Assembly: GCA_016933835.1 (NCBI GenBank)
Contig: JAFGAC010000031.1
Location: 1 to 64,000, forward strand
Direction: 5' to 3'
Length of the DNA stretch: 64,000 nucleotides
From: Clostridiales bacterium
GTDB taxonomy: Bacteria > Bacillota > Clostridia > Peptostreptococcales > Acidaminobacteraceae
A program made the translations under genes and the position numbers. The stretch's first letter is position 1. Each line of letters starts with the position of its first letter. Shown here piece by piece: positions 53,827 to 62,395 of the stretch. Under the pieces are notes generated by a model. That model searched no databases and was not told where the DNA came from. It saw nothing but the letters and a program-made list of their open reading frames with translations.

Positions 53827-55110
53827 ATGAATTCAATTCTTGAAGCAATGAAAAATAGAAAGGAACTCTTTTGGATCAATTCGACATTTGAATCAACTTC
53901 AACTGGATTTGATAAGCTCAGTTTAAATATTGAAGATATTATGGATGCGGAAAAAAGACTTCAAAGATTCAGACCTTTTATTGAAAAAGCTTTTCCTGAA
54001 ACAAAAGCGAACAATGGATTGATAGAATCAGAATTGATTGATATCCATAAGACAACTCAGATGTTTCAAATTAAAGAACAAAAATATTACCCGGGTAAAT
54101 ATTTTTTAAAAGCTGACTCACAATTACCCGTATCGGGTTCAGTAAAGGCAAGAGGCGGAATCTATGAAATTCTCCATCATGCTGAAAATTTAGCCATTGA
54201 AAACAATATGCTCAAAGAAGATGATGACTACTCAATTTTACTCAATGATTCTTTTAAAAAATTCTTTTCACAATATAAAATTGCAGTCGGTTCTACTGGC
54301 AATCTCGGATTGTCCATTGGCATCATTGGATCTGTCCTTAACTTCAATGTAACTGTCCACATGTCTGCAGACGCAAAAACATGGAAGAAGGAACTTTTAC
54401 GTTCAAAGGGTGTCACTGTCAAAGAATATGAAGATGATTACTCAGTCGCCGTCAGAGAAGGCAGAAAGCAAGCTGATAATGATAGCAAGACTTATTTTGT
54501 CGATGATGAAAATTCCGAGATACTATTTTTGGGTTATGCTACTGCTGCCCTGAGATTGAAAAGTCAACTTGAAGAAAAGAAAATCATTGTAGATTCTCGT
54601 CATCCTCTCATGGTCTATTTGCCATGCGGTGTCGGCGGTGCACCAGGAGGCATAACTTTTGGCCTCAAGAAAATTTTTGGTGACAACGTCCATATTTTCT
54701 TTGCCGAACCCACTGAATCACCCTGCATGTTTCTCGGTGTTTTTACAGGCAAACATGAAAACATTTCAGTAAAGGACATCGGTCTCACAAACATAACTGA
54801 AGCAGATGGCTTAGCTGTCGGACGCCCTTCAGGCTTTGTAGGTAAAACAGTTGGACATCTCATCAACGGATTCTATACTTTGAATGACAATCACCTCTAC
54901 CCTTATCTGAAAGATATTTATCTGATGGACCATATAAAAATCGAACCATCCGCTGCAATTTCTTTGGCAGGACCGAGAATTTTGCTCGCAAATGACTACT
55001 TTGAATTGAAAAATATCAATCCATACAAAGCAACTCATGTTTCCTGGGCAACAGGAGGAAACATGGTACCTGATGAGGAATTCAAAAAATGGTTAGAGAG
55101 CAATTTTTAA
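53827..55110 (+). CDS. dsdA: D-serine ammonia-lyase
   Basis: PLP enzyme that deaminates D-serine to pyruvate and ammonia. 427 residues, normal size; the PLP lysine is K107 in SGSVKARGG, the phosphate cup is GSTGNLGLS (about 154-162), and PCGVGGAPGG and SGATGG-like SWATGGNM motifs follow. No dsdC-type regulator is adjacent. AAGGAGG precedes the ATG. It can detoxify D-serine or use it as a substrate. Confidence 0.94.
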   Translation: MNSILEAMKNRKELFWINSTFESTSTGFDKLSLNIEDIMDAEKRLQRFRPFIEKAFPETKANNGLIESELIDIHKTTQMFQIKEQKYYPGKYFLKADSQLPVSGSVKARGGIYEILHHAENLAIENNMLKEDDDYSILLNDSFKKFFSQYKIAVGSTGNLGLSIGIIGSVLNFNVTVHMSADAKTWKKELLRSKGVTVKEYEDDYSVAVREGRKQADNDSKTYFVDDENSEILFLGYATAALRLKSQLEEKKIIVDSRHPLMVYLPCGVGGAPGGITFGLKKIFGDNVHIFFAEPTESPCMFLGVFTGKHENISVKDIGLTNITEADGLAVGRPSGFVGKTVGHLINGFYTLNDNHLYPYLKDIYLMDHIKIEPSAAISLAGPRILLANDYFELKNINPYKATHVSWATGGNMVPDEEFKKWLESNF

Positions 55111-55127
55111 TTGCTCTCATCTTTTTT
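55096..55127 (+). terminator. dsdA terminator
   Basis: Ten-bp perfect stem GAGAGCAATT / AATTGCTCTC with a three-base loop, overlapping the dsdA stop codon, then CATCTTTTTT. Confidence 0.85.
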
Positions 55128-55130
55128 GCT

Positions 55131-56033
55131 TTAATTTATAAACACAGCTGTTCCTTCTGGAATATTATCATAAATCCATTTGGCATTCTCGACAGCTAAC
55201 CTGATACATCCATTTGATGCTCTAATTCCCAAAGTGGGATCAGAAACTTCCTTGTTGATGTCCATTGAAACCGAATGGAACAAATATGCTCCATTGAATT
55301 TAGTCCAATATTTTGCACCACTTGCAAATCTTTCAGTATAAAACCAATCTCCTCTTGTCGATACTTCAAATTTACCTCTAGTAGTCGGTGAAATATTTTT
55401 TCCGGTTGCAGACAGCATACTGTCAACTAATTCCCACTTTCCTTTTTCACCAATAAAAACATTTGTCACTTGTCGATCTATATCAACCCATATGAAATAC
55501 TCGGAATTGCTCTCAAAAGCTTTAAAATTCACATAAGCTTCTAGCTGTTCTTTTGTCATCAATTCATTATTCGTCTGCGGATCCTCAGGAATACTCAGTG
55601 TGTCTACAGGAATCCATCCTTCTTCAAGCGTATCCAAATTCTTGACATAATACCACTGACATCCTCTGTCCCTTAAGATTTCTACTTTCTCTTCAATTGA
55701 TATTTCACCAACTATTTCTTTTGAATCTGAATAATCAGAGTACAAAGCTGAGTCTTTAATCATGACAGCAATTACTTCAGATGACTTGACCATTTTTTCA
55801 AGTTCCTGCAGATTATCCAATTCAGGTTTGATTTCAGCTTCAGGACTTGTATCTCCTTCATCTTGCGTATATTCAGGAACCTGCGTGTCCTCTACTACTG
55901 TTTCATTATCCTCAACAGGAACAATTTCCTTTGTGCTTTTATCAGACATCAGCATAAATGATGCAACACCAATCAATGCCAGCACTGATATCATCAATAA
56001 ATTCTTGACAATCTTTTTAGATTTTCTTCTCAT
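55131..56033 (-). CDS. L,D-transpeptidase with SH3-like domain
   Basis: 300 residues: an N-terminal membrane anchor or signal (about 10-29), an acidic linker rich in E, D and T (35-70), an SH3-type wall-binding region (about 88-145; ALYSDYSDSKEIVGEI, WYYVKNLDTLEEGWIP), and a C-terminal YkuD domain ending in the HSVS histidine and SNGCIRL catalytic cysteine C276. It should form 3-3 cross-links in, or attach groups to, peptidoglycan outside the membrane. Convergent with dsdA. Confidence 0.92.
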   Translation of the reverse strand: MRRKSKKIVKNLLMISVLALIGVASFMLMSDKSTKEIVPVEDNETVVEDTQVPEYTQDEGDTSPEAEIKPELDNLQELEKMVKSSEVIAVMIKDSALYSDYSDSKEIVGEISIEEKVEILRDRGCQWYYVKNLDTLEEGWIPVDTLSIPEDPQTNNELMTKEQLEAYVNFKAFESNSEYFIWVDIDRQVTNVFIGEKGKWELVDSMLSATGKNISPTTRGKFEVSTRGDWFYTERFASGAKYWTKFNGAYLFHSVSMDINKEVSDPTLGIRASNGCIRLAVENAKWIYDNIPEGTAVFIN

Positions 56034-56057
56034 TTTAATCCCCCAATATTATGTCTG

Positions 56058-56085
56058 AAAATGACTTGACAATTACAGTCATTTT
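56058..56085. repeat. inverted repeat in the L,D-transpeptidase leader
   Basis: Arms AAAATGACT (56058-56066) and AGTCATTTT (56077-56085) pair perfectly over nine bases with a 10-base loop, 25 bases upstream of the start codon. It may be an operator or mRNA stem. The rest of 56086-56240 shows no gene; it must carry the transpeptidase promoter, which I could not fix. Confidence 0.45.
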
Positions 56086-56243
56086 TTTACGATTGATACT
56101 TTTATCATAATTACTTCAAATTCCTATATTAGACACCATCATGCACTGATTAGTTCCAGTCAACTTTATTATTTGCTTTGCCAAAATAATTTTTATTTAA
56201 TTATGACACATCTCTAATTTTATCTCATATCCACAAAAAAGAA

Positions 56244-56263
56244 AACAGCCGATTAAGGCTGAT
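56244..56263 (-). terminator. hydABC operon terminator
   Basis: Minus-strand stem ATCAGCC / GGCTGTT with six-base loop followed by a TTTTCTTTTTT run, 20 bases after hydA. Confidence 0.8.
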
Positions 56264-56281
56264 TTCTTTTTCCAATAATCT

Positions 56282-58018
56282 TTATAAATGTCTCGCTGAA
56301 TAATGTGTATGCAGCAATTCATGTGCAACATGACTATTGGGCTCTACTAGAAAATCTTCATAAAGTTTTTGGATGTATGGATTTTCATGAGATTTTCTTA
56401 TAGGCATATTTTGATCCATATAATAAATCCCACTGATTCTTTGATCTTTGATGCATTTCTCTGTGCAGATTGGCTGACCGCCCCCACCAATACATCCTCC
56501 AAGGCATGACATTATTTCAATGAAATGATAGGGTGATTTTCCATCTTTCACTTGCTCCATCAATTTTCTCGCATTGCTGAGTCCATGTGCAACAGCGATT
56601 TTAACTTCCAAATCTCCAATCTTGACAGAAGACTCTTTAATGCCTTCCATTCCTCTTACATCATAGAAATTTATTTCTGGCAATTCTTTATCAGTGAGAA
56701 CTTCATACACCGTTCTTAAGGCTGCTTCCATGACACCACCTGTGGCACCGAATATTGCGGCTGCACCTGTTGTTATTCCAAACGGATTATCGAATTCTTC
56801 ATCTTTCAAGTTGGCAAAATCAATACCAGCTGTTTTAATCAGTTTTGCCAATTCCCTTGTTGTCAATACGGCATCCACATCCGGTATGCCATTGGTCATC
56901 ATTTCATCTCTTTTAGCCTCGAATTTCTTGGCAGTACAAGGCATGATTGAAACTGAGTATATTTTTGAGGGATGGATACCTCTTGTCTTTGAATAATAGG
57001 TTTTAGATAACGTACCAAACATCTGCTGGGGCGATTTGCAGGTTGAAACATGGTCAATCACTTCTGGAAAAAATCCTTCCATATAGTTGATCCATCCTGG
57101 TGAACAAGATGTAATCATCGGTAAAGTTTTATGATTGCTGATACGATCAATCAGTTCATAACCTTCTTCTATGATTGTTAAATCTGCTGTGAAGTTAGTA
57201 TCAAACACTTGATCAAACCCAAGTCTTCTAAGAGCTGAAACTGTTTTCCCAGTTACTGCAGTTCCAGGTTTGAATCCAAATTCTTCACCTATTGAAATTC
57301 TTACTGCAGGCGCTACTTGCACAACGACATGCAGATTGGGATTGTCAATAGCATCCCACACTTGTTGTATTTCACTTTTTTCATATATGGCGCCAACAGG
57401 ACATACTACTGCACACTGCCCACAATATGTGCATAATGTCTGTGACAACGTCTTGCCATAAGCCGGTTGAACAGTATAATCTGTTGATCTGAACGCACCT
57501 GCTAATATACTGGCATCTTGAACTTCCCTGCATACTTCGACACATCTATTGCATTTTATGCATTTACTATAGTCTCTAACAATAGCAGGATTCAGTAAAT
57601 CCATTGCTTTTGAATCAATAACAATATCATGCGGCGGTATTATTTCAATATCGTCGCGAGATATTGAAAATTTTTCACATAAATCTTGCAATTCACAGTG
57701 TCCATTTCTAACACATTTCAAACAGTCTTGATCATGATTTGCCAATATTAGTTCCAATACACCTAATTGAGTTTCACGTACCAATTTAGATTTTGTATTT
57801 ACCTTCATTCCTTCTCTGACGAAGGTTGAACAAGCAGTATCAAGATTGTCATCCCCTGTTTCAACCAAACAAATTCGACAATTTGCCTTTATCTTTTGAT
57901 CAGGATGGTGACATAGGGTTGGAATTTTGATATTTACTTTTTTAGCAGCTTCTAAGATTGTTGTTCCTTCTGGGACCACTACTACTTGATTGTCGATTGT
58001 CAATTTTATATTACGCAT
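56282..58018 (-). CDS. hydA: [FeFe]-hydrogenase catalytic subunit (HydA/HndD type)
   Basis: Makes H2 from NADH and reduced ferredoxin with HydBC. 578 residues: N-terminal [2Fe-2S] domain (C36, C47, C50, C63), a His-Cys3 cluster (H95, C99, C102, C108), two [4Fe-4S] motifs (C153-C163; C196-C206), the H-cluster domain (L1 TSCSPGW 303-309, L2 MPCTAKK 359-365, L3 with C505 and C509) and a small-subunit-like tail (VAHELLHTHY). L1 has Ser306 where monomeric enzymes have a second cysteine. The ATG at 58018 has GGGGTG upstream; the longer frame to 58066 runs through hydB. Confidence 0.94.
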   Translation of the reverse strand: MRNIKLTIDNQVVVVPEGTTILEAAKKVNIKIPTLCHHPDQKIKANCRICLVETGDDNLDTACSTFVREGMKVNTKSKLVRETQLGVLELILANHDQDCLKCVRNGHCELQDLCEKFSISRDDIEIIPPHDIVIDSKAMDLLNPAIVRDYSKCIKCNRCVEVCREVQDASILAGAFRSTDYTVQPAYGKTLSQTLCTYCGQCAVVCPVGAIYEKSEIQQVWDAIDNPNLHVVVQVAPAVRISIGEEFGFKPGTAVTGKTVSALRRLGFDQVFDTNFTADLTIIEEGYELIDRISNHKTLPMITSCSPGWINYMEGFFPEVIDHVSTCKSPQQMFGTLSKTYYSKTRGIHPSKIYSVSIMPCTAKKFEAKRDEMMTNGIPDVDAVLTTRELAKLIKTAGIDFANLKDEEFDNPFGITTGAAAIFGATGGVMEAALRTVYEVLTDKELPEINFYDVRGMEGIKESSVKIGDLEVKIAVAHGLSNARKLMEQVKDGKSPYHFIEIMSCLGGCIGGGGQPICTEKCIKDQRISGIYYMDQNMPIRKSHENPYIQKLYEDFLVEPNSHVAHELLHTHYSARHL

Positions 58019-59249
58019 GTTGTTCACCCCTTCTGAAAATTTCTTCTGGACAATTTTTGATGGCACTTAACAGTGCAGTAGGCGCTGTCTGTCCCAACCC
58101 GCAAAAAGAAGCGTATTTCATGGTTTTCGCAATTCTCTCAATATTGACTATATCTGACTCTGTTTCAATTCCTTTTCGCATTCTTGCCAACACATTGAGA
58201 AGCTGCCTATTTCCTTCACGACACGGTGTGCATTTTCCGCAACTTTCATGCTTGAAGAATGCCTGAACAGCATCGAGAAAATCAAGAATATCTGTCTGGT
58301 CATCCACAACCAAAATCGCACCAGAACCCATCGAAACATCTATCTTGTCAAAATCTTCATAAGTAAAAGGTATATCCAAATTTTTTCCTAAAATCAAGGG
58401 ACCTGAAATTCCACCAATTTGAACAAATTTTACATTTCTTTCATTTTTTACGCCATTTCCTATTTTTTCTATTATCTCCTTAAGGGTGACACCAAAGGGA
58501 ATTTCATAAGTTCCCGGACTGTTTACGTTGCCGCATAAACTGATTAATTTGGTGCCTGGACTCTTCTCAGTTCCATATTTTATAAATTCCTCATAACCAT
58601 TTTTCATAATGGCATTGATTGCCGCATAGGTTTCAACATTGTTCAATAAAGTCGGTTTCATGAATAAACCTTGTTCCTTTGTATACGGTGGTTTATTTCT
58701 TGGTCTTCCTGGTTTTCCTTCAATCGATTCAATCAATGATGTTCCTTCTCCGCAAATATACGCGCCTGCGCCTGAAAAAATTGAAATATCAAAGTTCAAT
58801 CCCGTATCTAAAATATTGTGTCCCAATATTTTTTTGCTTCTCATTTGTGACAAAATATTTTCAAGTTCATCTATTAAAAAACTGTATTCCTCTCTCAAAT
58901 ACAAAATGCCATCTGTAGCTCTAACCGCTAAAGCTGAAATTACCATCCCTTCAAAGACACCTAATGCATCATATTTTAAAAGATCACGATCTTTGAATGT
59001 TCCAGGCTCACCTTCATCTGCATTGCATATCAAGTACTTGACATCACTTTTAAAAACAGCTGATTGAGCCAATTTCTTTCCTGTCGGATAAGCCGCTCCA
59101 CCTCTACCTTTCAATCCAGACAAACTTATCTCTTCAATTATCTCATCTTCAGTCATATTTGACGCTCTCAGTAAACCACTTGAAATTTCAAATGATTCAA
59201 GCACTTCTTTTTCGAAATTTTCTGTTATGAAGCTAACTATTCTTTTCAT
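58011..59249 (-). CDS. hydB: NuoF-like flavin/NADH subunit of the hydrogenase, compact form
   Basis: Binds FMN, NADH and one [4Fe-4S] cluster; proposed bifurcation site in the trimeric hydrogenase. 412 residues: GLKGRGGAAYPTGKK (about 45-59) for NADH/FMN, ICNADEGEPGTF for FMN, GAGAYICGE, and the cluster motif CGKCTPCREG with a later cysteine near CGLGQ. Typical HydB/HndC has ~590 residues, with an N-terminal [2Fe-2S] thioredoxin-like domain and a C-terminal ferredoxin. Both are missing here, so it resembles complex-I NuoF. It overlaps hydC by 17 bases and hydA by eight. Confidence 0.9.
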   Translation of the reverse strand: MKRIVSFITENFEKEVLESFEISSGLLRASNMTEDEIIEEISLSGLKGRGGAAYPTGKKLAQSAVFKSDVKYLICNADEGEPGTFKDRDLLKYDALGVFEGMVISALAVRATDGILYLREEYSFLIDELENILSQMRSKKILGHNILDTGLNFDISIFSGAGAYICGEGTSLIESIEGKPGRPRNKPPYTKEQGLFMKPTLLNNVETYAAINAIMKNGYEEFIKYGTEKSPGTKLISLCGNVNSPGTYEIPFGVTLKEIIEKIGNGVKNERNVKFVQIGGISGPLILGKNLDIPFTYEDFDKIDVSMGSGAILVVDDQTDILDFLDAVQAFFKHESCGKCTPCREGNRQLLNVLARMRKGIETESDIVNIERIAKTMKYASFCGLGQTAPTALLSAIKNCPEEIFRRGEQHA

Positions 59250-59724
59250 GAGGACCCTCCTTATAGTATTGAAGAATCTCTTCTAATCTTTCCTTATTTA
59301 AGTTTCCAAAAACTTCACCGTTTATTCTAATAGCAGGCGCTATATCACATGCCCCAAAACAAGGCGAAAATTCAAGTGAAAATTTCTTGTTCTCAGATGT
59401 TTCACCCATTCCAATTCCTAGCACGTCTTCTAGTAGTCCGATAAGTTCTTCATTGTCATTCACTTTACAGACAGTACTGTCACAAACTTTAATTACATTT
59501 TCTCCACGTGGGACCTCCGAAAACTCCGCATAAAAAGAAATTACTTCATACACTTCACTTTCATGAATTCCCATGTATTTAGCCATATACTGGCTAACAT
59601 CTTGAGGAATATAATGATACTTATTGAGTTTCTGGACTTCTTTTAAAATCGGCAATAAAAATTCTTTTCCCACTCCATGTTTAATAACAATTTTTTGCAC
59701 AGCATCTTTCATGGATTTATCCAT
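59233..59724 (-). CDS. hydC: NuoE-like [2Fe-2S] subunit of the hydrogenase
   Basis: 163 residues with a helical N-terminus and thioredoxin-like [2Fe-2S] domain; ligands lie in CDSTVC (about 83-88) and CFGACD (about 125-130). It passes electrons between NADH/FMN in HydB and the rest of the complex. First gene of hydCBA, with GGGGGG and seven spacer bases before the ATG. A TATAAT -10 (59766-59771, minus strand) lies upstream, without a clear -35 at normal distance. Confidence 0.93.
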   Translation of the reverse strand: MDKSMKDAVQKIVIKHGVGKEFLLPILKEVQKLNKYHYIPQDVSQYMAKYMGIHESEVYEVISFYAEFSEVPRGENVIKVCDSTVCKVNDNEELIGLLEDVLGIGMGETSENKKFSLEFSPCFGACDIAPAIRINGEVFGNLNKERLEEILQYYKEGPHEKNS

Positions 59725-59817
59725 GGAAAATCCCCCCTTTTGATTTGACTATGGTTTACATATTAATTATACCCTATATAATTAAATATTTCACAATAAT
59801 TTTTATCTAATTGATTA

Positions 59818-59851
59818 TTTTTTGCAATAACAATAATTATTTTGCAAAAAA
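59818..59851. repeat. 10-bp inverted repeat upstream of hydCBA
   Basis: Arms TTTTTTGCAA (59818-59827) and TTGCAAAAAA (59842-59851) are perfect, separated by 14 bases, about 50 bases upstream of the hydC -10. It could be an operator for redox control of the hydrogenase, or chance in AT-rich DNA. It does not match the Rex consensus. Confidence 0.4.
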
Positions 59852-59857
59852 AATAAA

Positions 59858-59880
59858 AGAAGACCTCCATGAGGTCTTCT
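59858..59880 (-). terminator. hpt terminator
   Basis: Ten-bp perfect stem AGAAGACCTC / GAGGTCTTCT, 3-base loop, T-rich run on the minus strand. Confidence 0.9.
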
Positions 59881-59893
59881 TTTAAACTATTTC

Positions 59894-60424
59894 TTATTCT
59901 ACAAATGCAAATATATGATCGACATTTCTATAGTAGTCACCATAATTAAGTCCATATCCGACAATGAATTTATCAGGAATGATGAATCCAGTATAGTCAG
60001 CCGTGAATTCAACTGCTCTTCTTGATGGTTTATCAAGTAAAGTGCATGTTTTTAAACTTTTTGGATTTCTTGAAAGAAATAATTCATAAACGTTTTTCAT
60101 TGTATGTCCAGAATCTATAATATCATCTACTAACAAGACATCATATTCAGAAACATTATGATCAACATCTTGTATTACTTTGACCATTCCAGTTGATTCA
60201 TGGCTATTTCCATAACTTGAGGTAATCATGAATTCAATTACTAGCGGTAAATGAATATTTCTGACCAAATCAGCTGTAAAAACAAAACTTCCTTTTAGTA
60301 GTGAAACCACCATCAAATTTTTATTTTTATAGTCATTTTCTATAATTTTTCCCATTTCGACAATTTTTTCATTTATTGTTTCCTTCGTAAATAAAATCTC
60401 CTTGTTCATTTTCCCGACATCCAT
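59894..60424 (-). CDS. hpt: hypoxanthine phosphoribosyltransferase
   Basis: Salvages hypoxanthine and guanine to IMP and GMP. About 176 residues from the ATG at 60424 (GGAGG upstream). The PRPP loop VLLVDDIIDSGHTM (about 99-112), the flexible-loop SSYGNSHES and the purine-binding FIIPDKFIVGYGLNY block are intact. The open frame to 60442 includes codons overlapping the ribosome site. Confidence 0.95.
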   Translation of the reverse strand: MDVGKMNKEILFTKETINEKIVEMGKIIENDYKNKNLMVVSLLKGSFVFTADLVRNIHLPLVIEFMITSSYGNSHESTGMVKVIQDVDHNVSEYDVLLVDDIIDSGHTMKNVYELFLSRNPKSLKTCTLLDKPSRRAVEFTADYTGFIIPDKFIVGYGLNYGDYYRNVDHIFAFVE

Positions 60425-60469
60425 AAAAAACCTCCAAAGCAAATTATTAAGAATATTCTATCACAAATA

Positions 60470-60601
60470 TTAGAATTTTCCTCGTAAGCTTTTCAAATTG
60501 TTGTTTATTTCTTGTAATAATTTTATTATTCTATTTAAACTGTACTGAAAAGACGTCAAAATTACCAATAATACAATTGCTGCAATTACCGAATAATACA
60601 T
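60470..60601 (-). CDS. 43-residue single-pass membrane protein
   Basis: A small gene with a good ribosome site (GAGGTG, five bases from the ATG), starting inside the last codons of the polysaccharide deacetylase gene (16-base overlap). The product has a hydrophobic segment (about 3-17, SVIAAIVLLVILTSF), then a charged amphipathic helix (SLNRIIKLLQEINNNLKSLR). No family is recognised. The overlap implies co-translation with the deacetylase. It could be a membrane-anchored regulator or adaptor. Confidence 0.6.
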   Translation of the reverse strand: MYYSVIAAIVLLVILTSFQYSLNRIIKLLQEINNNLKSLRGKF

Positions 60602-61611
60602 TTAGTCACCTCATAAATAATGATTTCTTTTTTGCTGACATAGTCGGCATTCAATTCATTTTCAAATGAATTTGGCAATGTGATTTTAGAAGAATCCCCA
60701 TCACTTGTAAATAATTCATCAGGATGATTCGAAAAATAGTCCATCCAATACTCAAATTGAAACTGATCTTTTCCATTTTGAATTCTGTTGATTTTATAAG
60801 GATTGAATTTTGTTGAGAATATCGATTCTTCTGGTTTCCAACCAACTTTCAAAGTAGGATATCCAATGTCTTCAATAATCGACATATCTTTTGGATAAAT
60901 ACCATAAGGCAATGCCAATATATGTGCCAAATTGGTATCATATTTTTCTGAATAGTAAATTTCATTGTCATACACAGCTTTTTCAATTACCTCTTTTGTC
61001 AGCATATCTGCCAAACTTATATGCATCAGCGTATGATTACCTAGAATCAATCCATTTTTTTCAATGAATGCCACTTTTCTCTCAACATAATCCTGTTGGC
61101 CAAAAGGAGTATTGCCATTCAGAAAAAAAGAGGCTTCAAAACCAAAATCAGTATGATTCAAGTAAAAATCGTACAATATACCTACCGCACTGTTCATATC
61201 AATCTCTGGATTTCCATTTTCATCGACAATTATTCTAAATTGGCTGATATCACCATCATCAAAAGTTATGATAACAGGATGTTTGCCCTGTGGTATATTT
61301 ATTTCACCTTGCAAGTACTCTTCAAAATTGACTGCAACAAAATCATTGTCGTAGAGTCTTTGAAGATTATCCTTCAATTCTGTCCATGAAACATCATAGC
61401 CATTTGAAACCTCTCTAACTCTATGATACATCAATACAGGCACCTTGCCCATTTCATTTGCCTCATAAAAAGCTTCTTCTTGAATTGTCACTTGAGGATA
61501 TTCAACAGCTGACAGTTGTTGTTGCAAATCATTAAGCGAAAGAATCGTATCATTTTCATATGGATTTGCCAGCATCATTATTAACAAATATAAAATATTT
61601 AATAATTTCAT
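60586..61611 (-). CDS. polysaccharide deacetylase family protein
   Basis: 341 residues: N-terminal signal or anchor (3-17), then a NodB-homology domain with VPVLMYHRV (about 56-64), the catalytic motif 1 ITFDDGD, motif 2 HTLMHIS (zinc histidines) and motif 3 LALPYG. Such enzymes N-deacetylate peptidoglycan or other polymers outside the cell. The ATG at 61611 is two bases beyond the upstream gene's stop; the frame to 61677 belongs to that gene. The C-terminus (about 270-341) has no motif I know. Confidence 0.88.
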   Translation of the reverse strand: MKLLNILYLLIMMLANPYENDTILSLNDLQQQLSAVEYPQVTIQEEAFYEANEMGKVPVLMYHRVREVSNGYDVSWTELKDNLQRLYDNDFVAVNFEEYLQGEINIPQGKHPVIITFDDGDISQFRIIVDENGNPEIDMNSAVGILYDFYLNHTDFGFEASFFLNGNTPFGQQDYVERKVAFIEKNGLILGNHTLMHISLADMLTKEVIEKAVYDNEIYYSEKYDTNLAHILALPYGIYPKDMSIIEDIGYPTLKVGWKPEESIFSTKFNPYKINRIQNGKDQFQFEYWMDYFSNHPDELFTSDGDSSKITLPNSFENELNADYVSKKEIIIYEVTKCIIR

Positions 61612-61612
61612 T

Positions 61613-62293
61613 TTATAACCTTTCTTTTCCAATCGGGCATTTACTGATGCAAATACCACAGACAGACCCTCTTCCAATCAAATCATATTGATCTTTCATA
61701 TGATTTGAACATGCGAGCACATCAACAAGCTCACCTCTCTCAACAGAAGGATTCCATTTAACCCCTGATAGTGCCAATGTCGGACATTTTTCAACACAAA
61801 TATTGCAATTCCCACATTTTGATTCAGTATAAGCTTCATCATATTCAACAATCAAATTTGTCAAAACTGTACCTAACCTGATACGAGGCCCAAATTCAGG
61901 TGTAATGACAGATGCATTTTTTCCAATCCAACCTATGCCTGATCTTGTTGCCGCCAACCTATGGGAAAACAGTGCGCTGTACGGCATATTTTGAGGCAAG
62001 TTGATTGATTGACTAGCTGCTATAGGTATCGCTCTATAACCTTTCCTTTGAAGCTCTATGACTATTCTCAGAGCAATATCGTCAATCAGACGGTTTACAG
62101 ATCGATATAAATGAAAATACTCATGGGTTGGAGCTTCATTAACGGAATCCATGATGCTGTCGCTCATTCGGACAGCAAATGATATGGCAGTTGTTAAATC
62201 ATTATATTGAGTAGGAACATATGCCTCAACATCTGAAAATCCAATTTTGTCAGCACCTATCGACCGTGCAATTTCTGTTATTTTTTCTTTCAT
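61613..62293 (-). CDS. QueG-like double [4Fe-4S] cluster protein, short form
   Basis: 226 residues. The C-terminal half has two cluster motifs, CGNCNICVEKCP (about 159-170) and CGICISKCP (about 211-219), and the middle LGTVLTN and GIGWIGKN blocks are those of epoxyqueuosine reductase. QueG is usually 310-380 residues with a cobalamin-binding N-domain, so this shorter relative may do a different reduction. It is the first gene of the transcript continuing into the deacetylase and the 43-residue protein. Confidence 0.8.
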   Translation of the reverse strand: MKEKITEIARSIGADKIGFSDVEAYVPTQYNDLTTAISFAVRMSDSIMDSVNEAPTHEYFHLYRSVNRLIDDIALRIVIELQRKGYRAIPIAASQSINLPQNMPYSALFSHRLAATRSGIGWIGKNASVITPEFGPRIRLGTVLTNLIVEYDEAYTESKCGNCNICVEKCPTLALSGVKWNPSVERGELVDVLACSNHMKDQYDLIGRGSVCGICISKCPIGKERL

Positions 62294-62395
62294 CTATGAG
62301 TTCCTTTCAAAAAACTTCTTTTATAATTATTTATTTTTCTCATCAATATGATATACTTGACGATGACTATATTATAACATATGAAGGAGAAATTT

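Noticed and set aside
59725-59860. Rex-type redox operator upstream of hydCBA
   Set aside because: Half-site TTGTGA is present, but no complementary half at the right spacing. The 10-bp repeat at 59818-59851 does not fit the Rex consensus.
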